From NCBI GenBank assembly GCA_027490155.1, contig JAIXYP010000045.1, positions 102,498 to 166,497 of the forward strand: a stretch of DNA of 64,000 bases, read 5' to 3'. Numbering within the stretch: the stretch's first letter is position 1; each line of letters starts with the position of its first letter. The position numbers were made by a program, and so were the translations under genes. Source of the stretch: Cytophagaceae bacterium (GTDB taxonomy: Bacteria > Bacteroidota > Bacteroidia > Cytophagales > Flexibacteraceae). A model generated the notes under the pieces. That model did not search any database and was not told where the DNA came from. It saw only the letters and a program-made list of their open reading frames with translations. Of this stretch, positions 35,855 to 44,901 are shown piece after piece.

Positions 35855-36009
35855 TAGCTACTTATAGTCTTAGCAAGATATGCTTTCTGTAAGCCTTAAG
35901 TTGTCATGCAATAAAGAGCACATTGAAATGGCGTCGATATCGGCCTGTAGAACCCTCATTACCTTGAGGCGGATTTAGTTATTTTGGCCTATAGTTGCAG
36001 CATGGCAGT

Positions 36010-38058
36010 CTAAGGGATTAGTTCGTCTTTGGTCCTTCGTTTATTTTCCTCACGATCTAGCAAAACCATGGCCTTGCGGTCAGGGGTATCCTTTATGAGC
36101 CAAAAATGCTGTCCATCAAGTACCTTGAAGGGGCGTACTGTTATAGTATCCCATTGCCGACATAAATCAAGAATAATGTACTGCGGGATTTGATCTGATC
36201 CTTGCCTAAGGCTTTTTGTGGCATTACCTGTAGCGACATTGGTCATCATTATCTCGTGTTCAATTCCGAATTGGAGAAAAGGATAGTCCCAAGCATCACC
36301 TTCCATAAAGAGGCCAACGTGGTTGATTCGATTCGCTTTCAGGTACTGAGTAAGGTTAGCCACTTCAGGTGCCATGCCCTCATTGTTGGCTGCGTAGTAG
36401 GCCTCTATTCCAGTTGCTTGCCAATGTTTGGGGTTGCCTAGTTGGCGACGATCATTTTTGAGGACGAACCATAAACCTATCCCGACACTAAGGCATAAGA
36501 ATACCTGCCAGACAACCTTGCGGCGATCAATATATTGAACAGTGATGGCGGTGCTAAGGGGCACCATGAGCATAAAGAAGGGTAGGTGTAAGCGGCTGTG
36601 CCATGGCTGCCACTTAAAAACATAGCAAAAAAGCAATAACGAAAGGACCCCACCCAGCCAAATACTACCTGAGAGTCGAAGATCAACTAAGGACCGAAGG
36701 TTTTTGCGTTGCCATATAGCCGTAATCCCGCCCACGATAATAAAGACCAGCCCAATCAGATTGCTCGCGGTGTCCTCGTGTGTAGAGCCTTGGGTTGCAA
36801 AGGTCTGTTTCTGAAAAGTAATGGATGGGTCATTTACATCTGTGTTAGTGAGGGTGCCTATCCCAAGAGTTAAGGCCTTTGACATCACGTTGTCAAAGCC
36901 AATTACACCTAGGTGCATTGTAATGTTACACAGCAGGTTGTTGACCATTGGTCCTGCTGAATGGGTTTGATTTGCGTACATCAGTTGTTCTGCGGCGTCT
37001 ACTCCCAGTACATGACCTGTGAACTGATAGTTGCGATACAGTTGCTGTCCGTACAGCAAGGTCAAGAGGGCCAGGACGCTTATCTTGATCGGCACCAAGC
37101 TTGCCCACCTGATTTGGCGCCAATTGTAGACAAACCAGCCAGTCAACAGGCTAGGGACGTAGATAAGGGCAGTACCTTTTGTCATGATAGCCAGGACCGC
37201 CATCAGGCCAGCCAGCAATAGCCATCCCCAGCCATAGGGGCTAGCTTTGAGTAAAGCTGTTAGCATCAGCAATAGTAGGAAGCCAAGCAAGAGGTCATTC
37301 TGGGTACTGGAAGCCTGTAGGATAAACATTGGTGTGGAGGCCATGACCCCAATGGCGACCAACCTAGCAAGCCTCGATAGGCCATTTTGTCGCAATAATT
37401 GCCAAACAAGACTCAAGCTACTGACATAACTCAACCACTGGATCAGGAATAGGCCACGGTCTGATTTGCCATCTACCAACCAACCGATATAGCCCACCAG
37501 CTCCGCAAAAGGTGGCTGATAAAGTTGGCGGGTGTTGGCCGTGGGATAAAACTCCAAGGAGTTGTGCTGGTACCAGAACATCATCCTGCTGAGGTGATAG
37601 GTCAGGCTATCCCAGTTGTTAGGTGGCAGCAGGCAGCCTGCTGCAAAGGTCAGCACCACCATCAGGCCGATAAATACCAAGATTATCCGCTCTGCAACTG
37701 AAAGTGGATAAGTATTTGCAGAAGGATCGGAAGACGGGATAGCTACTTGATAAGGTCGACCAAATGACCGATTTAGTTTGTTAAACAACCGTCCACCCCA
37801 GCCGATAGATCCGAATAGGATGGCCAATAGCAGATTTGATGGGACAGATTGATCAAGGATTCCTAGGTTATCCTGCACGATGGCCAAAATGCCAAAGGAC
37901 AAGGCAGAGGTTGCCCAAAACCAAGGCAACAAAACCATAAAGTAGTTGAGCCGGTGCCAGGATGTGATAGACTCACCATTTGAAATTTCACTAGACGGTT
38001 TCGCCCTGTAAGCATGCCAACAAAGGGTAACGACCAGCACCGCAAACAAACACCACAT
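36010..38058 (-). CDS. Polytopic GT39/ArnT-like glycosyltransferase
   Basis: A 682-residue GT-C type protein with 11-13 predicted helices. The first periplasmic loop after the TM3-4 area contains LPPNNWDSLTYHLSRMMFWYQHNSLEFYPT, in which W-D-S-L-T-Y-H and the later RQLYQPPFAELVGYI are the recognisable elements of this family. A soluble C-terminal domain spans about 530-680. It is predicted to transfer a sugar from a polyprenyl-phosphate donor on the periplasmic side. The start ATG is at 38056-38058. The PAP2 phosphatase upstream on the same strand (38161-38769) could recycle polyprenyl phosphates; their 102-bp gap does not prove co-transcription. Confidence 0.7.
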   Translation of the reverse strand: MWCLFAVLVVTLCWHAYRAKPSSEISNGESITSWHRLNYFMVLLPWFWATSALSFGILAIVQDNLGILDQSVPSNLLLAILFGSIGWGGRLFNKLNRSFGRPYQVAIPSSDPSANTYPLSVAERIILVFIGLMVVLTFAAGCLLPPNNWDSLTYHLSRMMFWYQHNSLEFYPTANTRQLYQPPFAELVGYIGWLVDGKSDRGLFLIQWLSYVSSLSLVWQLLRQNGLSRLARLVAIGVMASTPMFILQASSTQNDLLLGFLLLLMLTALLKASPYGWGWLLLAGLMAVLAIMTKGTALIYVPSLLTGWFVYNWRQIRWASLVPIKISVLALLTLLYGQQLYRNYQFTGHVLGVDAAEQLMYANQTHSAGPMVNNLLCNITMHLGVIGFDNVMSKALTLGIGTLTNTDVNDPSITFQKQTFATQGSTHEDTASNLIGLVFIIVGGITAIWQRKNLRSLVDLRLSGSIWLGGVLSLLLFCYVFKWQPWHSRLHLPFFMLMVPLSTAITVQYIDRRKVVWQVFLCLSVGIGLWFVLKNDRRQLGNPKHWQATGIEAYYAANNEGMAPEVANLTQYLKANRINHVGLFMEGDAWDYPFLQFGIEHEIMMTNVATGNATKSLRQGSDQIPQYIILDLCRQWDTITVRPFKVLDGQHFWLIKDTPDRKAMVLLDREENKRRTKDELIP

Positions 38059-38160
38059 ATCTTTTGCCTATCAACTAGTGTTTAGGAACTAAGTGCAATT
38101 AGAAAATCCTTCCATCCTGGCAAAGCCCAATGTGAGGCAATACGGTAGCTCCTGAGGCAA

Positions 38161-38769
38161 TTAGTACTTGAGTTCCATCCATTTCCGGAACCACCATTTG
38201 CCCCAAGTGCTGCCTGCCCTCAGTGCGAAGTAGGTATAGATCCTGTACATCAAAAAGGCTGAAAGGACTCCTACTAAGGCCCCACCAACGATGTCGGCAG
38301 GGTAGTGTTTGCCCAGATAAATACGGCTATAGCTCACGATAGCAGCCCAAACGAATAGCCACCGCACACCTTTGACATGACGGCGAAGCAGAATCCAGAG
38401 CAGAAAGGCTAAGCCAAATGTATTGGCCGCATGCGAGCTTACGAATCCAAACTCGCCTCCACAGCCGTCTGGCGTGTGCAAAAACGGCGCAAACGATGGC
38501 TCGTGACAGGGCCTTAATCGTTCAAAAAATGGTTTGAAGAGGCGGCTAGAGATCGCATCACTTAAGCCAAGCCCTAGGAGGGCGAATAAGATGATCGTGA
38601 CGGCGCGTTGTTTGAGGTTTAGGTACAACCACACTGCCAATGCTAGGTAGAACGGTAACCATATCCATTTGCCAGTAACGGCAATCATCACTTGGTCCCA
38701 GAATGGACTATTCATCGAGTTGATGACCCAAAACAAATTGCGATCAAACTCGCCGAGGCTGCTGAACAT
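38161..38769 (-). CDS. PAP2-family phosphatase (probable polyprenyl pyrophosphate phosphatase)
   Basis: A 202-residue integral membrane phosphatase with the three PAP2 signature blocks intact: C1 KPFFERLRP (about 75-83), C2 FVSSHAANTFG (about 108-118) and C3 SRIYLGKHYPADIVGG (about 147-162). About five hydrophobic helices surround these. Enzymes of this class hydrolyse undecaprenyl pyrophosphate or phosphatidic acid, or act on LPS-related substrates, at the outer face of the inner membrane. The ATG at 38767-38769 starts a normal N-terminus. It precedes the GT-C gene on the same strand, which fits lipid-carrier recycling, but that link is inference. Confidence 0.88.
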   Translation of the reverse strand: MFSSLGEFDRNLFWVINSMNSPFWDQVMIAVTGKWIWLPFYLALAVWLYLNLKQRAVTIILFALLGLGLSDAISSRLFKPFFERLRPCHEPSFAPFLHTPDGCGGEFGFVSSHAANTFGLAFLLWILLRRHVKGVRWLFVWAAIVSYSRIYLGKHYPADIVGGALVGVLSAFLMYRIYTYFALRAGSTWGKWWFRKWMELKY

Positions 38770-39124
38770 AGGATCAAATTAGCTCTTGGACTTATACACC
38801 TGTTTGCCCAGTACCATGTCCAGTTCGGCAGGCAGAGTGGCCCGCCAGCGCCAGACAAGGAGCTAGGTACCTACAAAGAAGCAAATCTTAGGCTGACTTT
38901 CAAACTAAAATTAAGCAATCTTAATGTTGGTTTGGGCTTTGGACGGTCAAAAATAGGGCCTTGATGGGCAGATTGGTATATTTTATGCTACCTTAGATCC
39001 ATCTAAAGCCTTTGTGGCTATTGTTTTACTTTATCTTTGCGGATTAAGCCCGTCATACGTCTTGATGACCTCACACGTAAATCACGGCAGCCCATCCACC
39101 TTGATTAGAAAGACAAAATAAAGC
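38770..39124. other. 355-bp divergent intergenic region
   Basis: Between the PAP2 gene (minus) and the GH3 fusion gene (plus). It holds the strong promoter at 39011-39039 and a small 6-bp hairpin near 38912-38927; no gene is seen. Confidence 0.6.
39011..39039 (+). promoter_or_regulatory. Consensus Bacteroidota promoter of the GH3 fusion gene
   Basis: TTTG (39011-39014), a 17-nt spacer, then TATCTTTG (39032-39039). Both boxes match the -33/-7 consensus exactly. It lies about 85 bp before the start codon and is the best promoter in the window. Confidence 0.8.
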
Positions 39125-42100
39125 GTGTTGAACAAAATTATCGTCGGTTGTATAATTGTTGCAGGGTTGGTAGGGGCCGTCCTGGTTAACATCCGTGCTG
39201 ATGACAACCTCGAGGCCGAACAAAGACGCCGGCAGGACCAATGGGTGGATAGTGTTATGTCGGTTTTGACACCTGACGAACGCATTGGGCAGCTCATAAT
39301 GGCTTCCGCCTACAGCAATCGGGACGAAAAACACGTACAGGAGCTAGAGCAGCAGGTCAAACAATATGGACTAGGAGGGCTGATTTTTTTCCAAGGTGGC
39401 CCCAAGCGACAGGCCGTAATGTGTAACAGGTTACAGGCAGCCAGCAAAGTCCCGATGCTGATTGCGATGGATGCAGAGTGGGGCCTTTCGATGCGTTTAG
39501 ATAGTACTTGGTCCTTCCCCCGCCAGATGGCCCTAGGTGCACAGCAGACCAGCAAAGGAACCTACGAAGTTGGTACTGAAATGGCACGACAGGCCGTCCG
39601 GTTGGGTGTCAATATCAGCTTCAGCCCCGACATAGACGTCAATAGCAATCCGAACAACCCCGTTATCGGTTTCCGATCTTTTGGGGAGGATGCAGACCTA
39701 GTGACCCAACGAGGCCTTGCCTTAATGGCTGGCCTACAAGACCATGGGGTCATCGCCAATGCCAAGCACTTTCCCGGCCATGGCGATGCGGCGGCCGACT
39801 CCCATCTAGAGCTACCTATCATCAACCGCAGCCGCAAGCAGTTGGACTCTGTGGAGTTGGTGCCGTTCAAGGCCTTGTTTAAGGCTGGGGTCAAGTCCGT
39901 AATGGTCGCCCATTTGTTCATACCCGCACTGGACACCACCCGCAGACGTGCCACCAGTCTCAGCCCAAATACAGTAACCAAGCTGCTGCGTAAGGAGCTT
40001 AACTTTAAAGGGTTGATCTTTACAGACGGTTTGGCGATGAAGGGTGTTACCAGTCATTACAAACCAGGACAGCTTGAGGTGGCGGCCCTAGTTGCTGGGA
40101 ATGACGTTTTGTTAGGCCCAGAAAATGTACCAGCAGTCGTCGAAGCCGTTAAACAAGCTATCACGACAGGAGTCCTTGATCAGGATGACCTAGACAAACG
40201 AGTCAGGAAAGTGTTGGAGGCCAAATACTGGGCTGGGCTCAATCGATATGCGCCCATCAACCTAGACCGACTGGATGCCGAGCTCAACCCGCCTGCCCTC
40301 AAGCAGTTGAACCGGCGGCTATACGCCAAGTCAGCAACGGTCGTCAATGCGACAACTAATTACCTGCCGATTAAGTCCCTCGAGAGCAAAAAGCTGATTT
40401 CAATCGCAATCCAGGCAGATCCTAAGGGCGACTATCAAACCCTAATGGCTCGCTATGCGCCTATCAAGTTGTTTTCGGTGCCAGAAAAGGCCAAGAACAG
40501 CCAATGGGACACCTTGCGTAGTCAATTGCGTCGGGAATCTTTCCTGTTGGGGCCTGATGGTAAACCAGGTACTGTAATCCTGAGCTACCACAATCTCATC
40601 AGCAAAGCCAAGAACTATAACTTACCAGACTCTGGCGTCGCTTTGGTGCCGAAGTTAAAAGCTATGGGCTATGATGTTGTCATTGTGGCCTTTGGTAATG
40701 CCTACTCACTTCGGAATTTCGGCAATGCGGAAGCCTATGTCATGATGTATGAGGACAATGCTTATACACGTGCCTTAGCTCCGCAGATTGTATTTGGTAG
40801 CTTAGATGCCGAGGGGCGCCTGCCAGTTACGCCTCGCCCTGGCCTGCCCCGTGGTGCAGGTAACATGACACCCCAGATCGCCCGCCTCCAATATGATGAC
40901 CCAGAGTCCGTCGGGATGAATGCCCAGGTCCTGACCAAAATTGACACCTTGGCAGCGCAGGTCATTAAAGACAAGATGGCACCAGGCTGTCAGATCTTGG
41001 TTGCTCGGCAAGGCAAGGTTGTGTTCTACAAGTCATACGGTCGTCATACTTATGATACTACCGACCGAGCAGTATCCGAACAAAGCGTGTATGACCTCGC
41101 CTCTGTAAGCAAAGTGGTTGGCACGCTTCAAGTTGTAATGCAGCTAGTTGGTAAGGGGCTGATCAGCCTAGACCAGCCGATTAGTAATTACTTGCCAGAG
41201 CTTATGGGCACCAACAAGGAAGACATTTTGTTGCAGGAGCTATTGGAGCATCGTGCGGGTTTGCAGCCCTTTATCCCGTTCTGGAAGCGGACCATGATCA
41301 ACAAACAGCTATCCTTTAAGTGGTATTGCGATCGGCCAGAGGAAGGTTTCACGCAGGAGGTGACGCCACATATTTATACCCAACCTAGCACCACTGACTC
41401 TGTCTGGGCCTGGATCCTGAGGTCCGACAGATTGCCAACCAATAAGGACGGCAAATATGACACGAAGTACAGCGATTTTTCGTTTTTGTTGTTACAACGG
41501 ATTGTTGAGCGGATCACACACCAGCCGCTGAATGTTTACCTGACCAACAAACTATTTGCGAAACTTGGTACTCGCCTGACCTACAATCCGCTGAACACGA
41601 TGGCACCAGGCTTAATAGCCCCCACCGAGCTGGATAGTACCTGGCGGAAGGGCCTTGTCGTCGGCACCGTGCATGATCAGACTGCTGCGCTTTTGGGCGG
41701 TGTGGCTGGCCATGCTGGCCTATTTGGCAATGCGAACGACCTAGCGGTATTGCTCCAAATGAATCTGCAAGACGGCTATTATGGTGGCCAACGCTATTTG
41801 CCTCCTGGGATTGTTGCGCAATTTGGTCGTCGTGTTGAAGGGGCCCCTCGTGGCCTAGGCTGGGACAAACCACCACTTGAAAAACGCGAAAAGGCGCCGA
41901 TCAGCCAGTATGCGAGCCCCGAAACTTATGGACATACCGGCTTTACAGGCAACTGTGTCTGGGTCGATCCTGTATATGATCTGGTCTTTGTTTTCCTCAG
42001 CAACAGGGTCTATCCCGATGCCACCAACAACAAACTAACCAGGAACCAGATGCGCGGCCGGATCCATGACGTAGTTTATGAATCGCTCAGGGTCAACTTC

Positions 42101-42136
42101 CCGAACATACAGGAGGCATCCATCGTTGCTCCATAG
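39125..42136 (+). CDS. GH3 beta-N-acetylglucosaminidase fused to beta-lactamase-like serine hydrolase
   Basis: A 1003-residue fusion with an N-terminal hydrophobic anchor (IIVGCIIVAGLVGAVLV). The GH3 domain (about 45-370) has NagZ-type signatures AKHFPGHGDAAADSH (about 212-226) and the nucleophile D301 in FTDGLAMKG. A GH3 C-terminal-type region reaches about 590. A class C beta-lactamase/esterase-like domain (about 600-990) has S660VSK663, a YSD at the usual YxN place and HTGFTGN near 936. It probably trims N-acetylglucosamine from peptidoglycan fragments, with the second domain acting on peptides or esters. Such fusions are known in Bacteroidota. It starts with GTG (or TTG at 39128). Confidence 0.88.
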   Translation: MLNKIIVGCIIVAGLVGAVLVNIRADDNLEAEQRRRQDQWVDSVMSVLTPDERIGQLIMASAYSNRDEKHVQELEQQVKQYGLGGLIFFQGGPKRQAVMCNRLQAASKVPMLIAMDAEWGLSMRLDSTWSFPRQMALGAQQTSKGTYEVGTEMARQAVRLGVNISFSPDIDVNSNPNNPVIGFRSFGEDADLVTQRGLALMAGLQDHGVIANAKHFPGHGDAAADSHLELPIINRSRKQLDSVELVPFKALFKAGVKSVMVAHLFIPALDTTRRRATSLSPNTVTKLLRKELNFKGLIFTDGLAMKGVTSHYKPGQLEVAALVAGNDVLLGPENVPAVVEAVKQAITTGVLDQDDLDKRVRKVLEAKYWAGLNRYAPINLDRLDAELNPPALKQLNRRLYAKSATVVNATTNYLPIKSLESKKLISIAIQADPKGDYQTLMARYAPIKLFSVPEKAKNSQWDTLRSQLRRESFLLGPDGKPGTVILSYHNLISKAKNYNLPDSGVALVPKLKAMGYDVVIVAFGNAYSLRNFGNAEAYVMMYEDNAYTRALAPQIVFGSLDAEGRLPVTPRPGLPRGAGNMTPQIARLQYDDPESVGMNAQVLTKIDTLAAQVIKDKMAPGCQILVARQGKVVFYKSYGRHTYDTTDRAVSEQSVYDLASVSKVVGTLQVVMQLVGKGLISLDQPISNYLPELMGTNKEDILLQELLEHRAGLQPFIPFWKRTMINKQLSFKWYCDRPEEGFTQEVTPHIYTQPSTTDSVWAWILRSDRLPTNKDGKYDTKYSDFSFLLLQRIVERITHQPLNVYLTNKLFAKLGTRLTYNPLNTMAPGLIAPTELDSTWRKGLVVGTVHDQTAALLGGVAGHAGLFGNANDLAVLLQMNLQDGYYGGQRYLPPGIVAQFGRRVEGAPRGLGWDKPPLEKREKAPISQYASPETYGHTGFTGNCVWVDPVYDLVFVFLSNRVYPDATNNKLTRNQMRGRIHDVVYESLRVNFPNIQEASIVAP

Positions 42137-42295
42137 CCAGAGGTCTTTACAGGTAATTAAATGTTATCAAATATTGCGTTTTGCCTCCTTAGCCAACATT
42201 TGGAACAAACTTTGCGTTAGGGTATCGACCGAAAGATTATAGCAACCTATGGTCATTATCATCAGTAAAGAAATCTAAGATAACCCCTATCGATT

Positions 42296-43234
42296 ATGCC
42301 TATTCTGGATCGCCTTCATCCTATTGGTCTGTTGTTGATTTTAGCTCTGACCACCATTGGTCTTCAAGCTCATGCGCAGCAGGATAGTACATATGTTTTC
42401 GTCTATGCCAAGCAAATGGGCGGGCAGAAAGCTAGCCTAGGACTTTGCACAAGTACGGATGGCTATCGCTGGGCCGAAAGTAAAGTGCTACCTCAGTTCG
42501 TATCCACACTTGGGGACTCTGCTGTGCATGATCCGTCCGTGGTACGTGACAGTGCCGGTATCTACCACATGGTCTATGGTATTGGACCCTTAGCCAAAGG
42601 GATAGGTTATGCCACAAGCCGTGACCTCAAGTTTTGGTCCGCCCCCACCTACATCGGGATCATGGATACCGTGGCAGGTGCACAGGCGGTAACGACACCA
42701 GATCTGTATTATGACAGAGCCCGCCGACGTTTCCAGATCGTTTTCTCAGCATCCGTGTTTGGGCGTTATGTTGAAACAGAAAATCTGACACCTGTAGGAG
42801 CTAACTTTAGGGCCTACAGTGCCGTTACGCCAGACTTCAGAAGCTTCAGACCGGCCAATGTGATTTCGGACCTTGGCTTTCCGCTCATCGACGGGACGAT
42901 CATGAAATTAGGGAAGTACTTTTATCTGTTTGGCGTCAATGCGGCCACCCTGCCGAGCTCGGACTACAACATTACCCTCAGCACTAGTGTCTTCCCGACA
43001 GGGCCTTATGGGCAGGCTTCTGACCCCATCCATGGGGCTTATCAGGCGAAGAGCCCAACTTTGGCCCGGATCGGCAAGGAGTGGTTCATCTACCTCGAGC
43101 GACCACTGACAAAACAGATGGGTATGCTCAAGAGTACAGACCTCCAGAACTGGGCTGATTTTTCGTCCCAGATCACGTTCCCAGCTGTACTTGGGCAGGG
43201 TAGTGTGGTCCGTGTCGCAACCAATGCACTCTGA
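42296..43234 (+). CDS. Secreted GH43/GH32-like five-bladed beta-propeller protein
   Basis: A 312-residue protein with a signal peptide (GLLLILALTTIGLQAHAQ). The domain begins YVFVYAKQMGGQKASLGL. VHDPSVVRDSAGIYHMVYG is the blade-1/2 motif of clan GH-F glycosidases, followed by GIGYATSRDLKFWSAPTYIG, DLYYDRARRRFQIVFS and SPTLARIGKEWFIYLE. The first Asp of H-D-P-S is likely one of the catalytic carboxylates; the others cannot be fixed by eye. The substrate is probably a plant or microbial arabinan, xylan or similar. The ATG is at 42296-42298. A weak promoter (TTTG 42180-42183, 23-nt spacer, AAACTTTG 42207-42214) is a guess only. Confidence 0.75.
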   Translation: MPILDRLHPIGLLLILALTTIGLQAHAQQDSTYVFVYAKQMGGQKASLGLCTSTDGYRWAESKVLPQFVSTLGDSAVHDPSVVRDSAGIYHMVYGIGPLAKGIGYATSRDLKFWSAPTYIGIMDTVAGAQAVTTPDLYYDRARRRFQIVFSASVFGRYVETENLTPVGANFRAYSAVTPDFRSFRPANVISDLGFPLIDGTIMKLGKYFYLFGVNAATLPSSDYNITLSTSVFPTGPYGQASDPIHGAYQAKSPTLARIGKEWFIYLERPLTKQMGMLKSTDLQNWADFSSQITFPAVLGQGSVVRVATNAL

Positions 43235-43352
43235 CAAAGCCAAACGACCGATTTGGACTACTATCTAAGTGCTTGATATTAAATATTTTAGATATAAGTC
43301 TGTCATTTTCAGCCCATTGCATAAATCATCTAAACTTTTTGCATGCCTAGAC

Positions 43353-43382
43353 TTGTGTGCGTGGACATTTTGCCTACCTTTG
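43353..43382 (+). promoter_or_regulatory. Promoter of the ribosomal protein operon beginning at rpsH
   Basis: TTG (43353-43355), a 19-nt spacer, then TACCTTTG (43375-43382), a full -7 match. It is 39 bp before the rpsH ATG, so the block has its own promoter instead of being transcribed through from rplE-rpsN. Confidence 0.68.
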
Positions 43383-43421
43383 CAATCCGATTTTTGACAA
43401 TAGCAAAACGGTTCGGTAACC

Positions 43422-43820
43422 ATGCATTCAGACCCCATAGCCGATTTCCTGACCCGCGTGAGAAACGCGCAGAAGGCACGCCATATAGTGGTGGAGATTC
43501 CGGCTTCAAACATCAAGAAGGAGCTAACGAAGGTGCTCTTTGACAAGGGCTACATCCATAGCTACAAGTTTGACGAAGTTGGTCCTCAAGGCACCATCAA
43601 GATAGCGCTCAAATACAACGCTCAAACCCGTCGCCCAGCGATCACGGCTCTAACCCGTGTAAGCAAGCCAGGTCTGCGCAAGTATGTCGCTTCTGATAAC
43701 CTGCCTCGTGTACTTAACGGTCTAGGAGTCGCCATCCTCAGCACCAGTAAAGGTGTGATCACAGATAAAGAAGCCCGCACCCTTAACATCGGTGGAGAAG
43801 TGCTTTGTTACGTTTATTAA
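43422..43820 (+). CDS. rpsH: 30S ribosomal protein S8
   Basis: A 132-residue protein starting [20 protein letters not shown] and ending with the conserved GVISTSKG-like block ([17 protein letters not shown]) and a C-terminal [10 protein letters not shown]8 binds helix 21 of 16S rRNA early in 30S assembly and in E. coli represses the spc operon. Here it is the first gene of the block, since rplE and rpsN do not precede it; the upstream neighbour is the unrelated GH43-like gene. A promoter sits at 43353-43382. rplF follows after 20 bp. Confidence 0.96.
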   Translation: MHSDPIADFLTRVRNAQKARHIVVEIPASNIKKELTKVLFDKGYIHSYKFDEVGPQGTIKIALKYNAQTRRPAITALTRVSKPGLRKYVASDNLPRVLNGLGVAILSTSKGVITDKEARTLNIGGEVLCYVY

Positions 43821-43840
43821 TCCTCTAACACCAAACAGAA

Positions 43841-44398
43841 ATGTCTCGCGTAGGAAAAAAACCCATCGTGTTACCTAGTGGTGTAGAGCTAAGCGTAGCC
43901 GCCAACAATCTGGTAACCGTCAAAGGCCCTAAAGGATCCCTCTCTCAGGCAGTTGATACCGATATTACGGTATCAGTAGCAGATGGTGAGATTTTGGTAG
44001 AGCGCCCAACTGACCAAAAACGTCACCGTGCCATGCACGGTCTCTATCGTTCCCTGATTTCCAACATGGTCATCGGTGTGAGCGAAGGATATAAGCTTAC
44101 GCTTGAGCTTGTGGGTGTTGGTTTCAAAGCCAGCGTAGCAGCCAATAACGTATTAGAGCTAGCTTTAGGTTACTCCCACCTTATTGTCTTCAAGCTGCCG
44201 ATCGAGGTAACTGCCACGGCTGTCACCGAAAAAGGTAAGAACCCAATTGTGACCTTAGTAGGTACTGACAAACAACTCGTTGGTCAGGTCGCTGCTAAAC
44301 TGCGTGGTCTGCGCCCAGTAGAGCCTTACAAAGGCAAGGGTGTCAGGTTTGTGGGCGAAGTCGTTCGTCGTAAAGCTGGCAAAACCTCAGCAAAATAA
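43841..44398 (+). CDS. rplF: 50S ribosomal protein L6
   Basis: A 185-residue protein with the two-domain L6 pattern: SRVGKKPIVLPSGVEL at the N-terminus and LVGQVAAKLRGLRPVEPYKGKGV near the C-terminus (about 150-172). L6 binds 23S rRNA near the factor-binding site. The gene follows rpsH by 20 bp. Downstream a 130-bp gap with a long hairpin separates it from rplR, an unusual spacing for this operon. Confidence 0.96.
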   Translation: MSRVGKKPIVLPSGVELSVAANNLVTVKGPKGSLSQAVDTDITVSVADGEILVERPTDQKRHRAMHGLYRSLISNMVIGVSEGYKLTLELVGVGFKASVAANNVLELALGYSHLIVFKLPIEVTATAVTEKGKNPIVTLVGTDKQLVGQVAAKLRGLRPVEPYKGKGVRFVGEVVRRKAGKTSAK

Positions 44399-44406
44399 GG
44401 TAGCCT

Positions 44407-44474
44407 TGTCAGATAGGTTGTGGCGCTGTGTACAGTGCTTTGTGTTGCACATCGTGCCACAATCTATCCGGACA
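44407..44474 (+). other. Large imperfect hairpin between rplF and rplR
   Basis: The arms 44412-44424 and 44456-44468 form a 13-bp stem with one G:T pair, extended outward by 4 bp (44407-44410 with 44471-44474) after a small asymmetry. The 31-nt loop contains a further short 4-bp stem. No T-run follows, so it does not look like a simple intrinsic terminator; a processing site or regulatory leader of rplR-rpsE is possible. Confidence 0.55.
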
Positions 44475-44528
44475 GACTGTCGCAATACTATATCAATCGT
44501 ACTCACTGTTTAGCAATACTGAAAGGTT

Positions 44529-44879
44529 ATGGCAACTGCCAAAACAATTCGCAGAAATAAAATCAAGATGCGCATTCGGAAGCGCGTCAATGGCTCGGCC
44601 ACAAAGCCGCGCTTGAGCGTTTTCCGTAGCAATTCGGCCATCTATGCACAGCTCATTGATGATGTCGATGGTCGCACTCTTGCCTCTGCCTCATCGCACG
44701 AGTTGGGCGAGCAGACGGTCAACAAAGTTGACGTAAGCAAACTAGTCGGTTCTAAACTTGCCGAAAAGGCAGTTAGCGCTGGCATCACCGAGGTAGTGTT
44801 CGACCGTGGTGGTTATCTCTATCATGGCCGGGTGAAAGCCCTTGCCGAAGGTGCTCGCGAAGGCGGGCTTAAATTCTAA
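44529..44879 (+). CDS. rplR: 50S ribosomal protein L18
   Basis: A 116-residue protein: [19 protein letters not shown] at the start, [22 protein letters not shown] in the middle, and the conserved end [25 protein letters not shown]18 binds 5S rRNA and helps join it to the 50S central protuberance. The ATG lies 130 bp after rplF. rpsE starts 22 bp after the stop. Confidence 0.95.
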   Translation: MATAKTIRRNKIKMRIRKRVNGSATKPRLSVFRSNSAIYAQLIDDVDGRTLASASSHELGEQTVNKVDVSKLVGSKLAEKAVSAGITEVVFDRGGYLYHGRVKALAEGAREGGLKF

Positions 44880-44901
44880 TCAGCACCCCTCGCTAACACT
44901 C

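Noticed and set aside
38948..38955. Minus-strand TATTTTTG as a promoter for the PAP2 gene
   Set aside because: It is about 180 bp from the start with no -33 partner.
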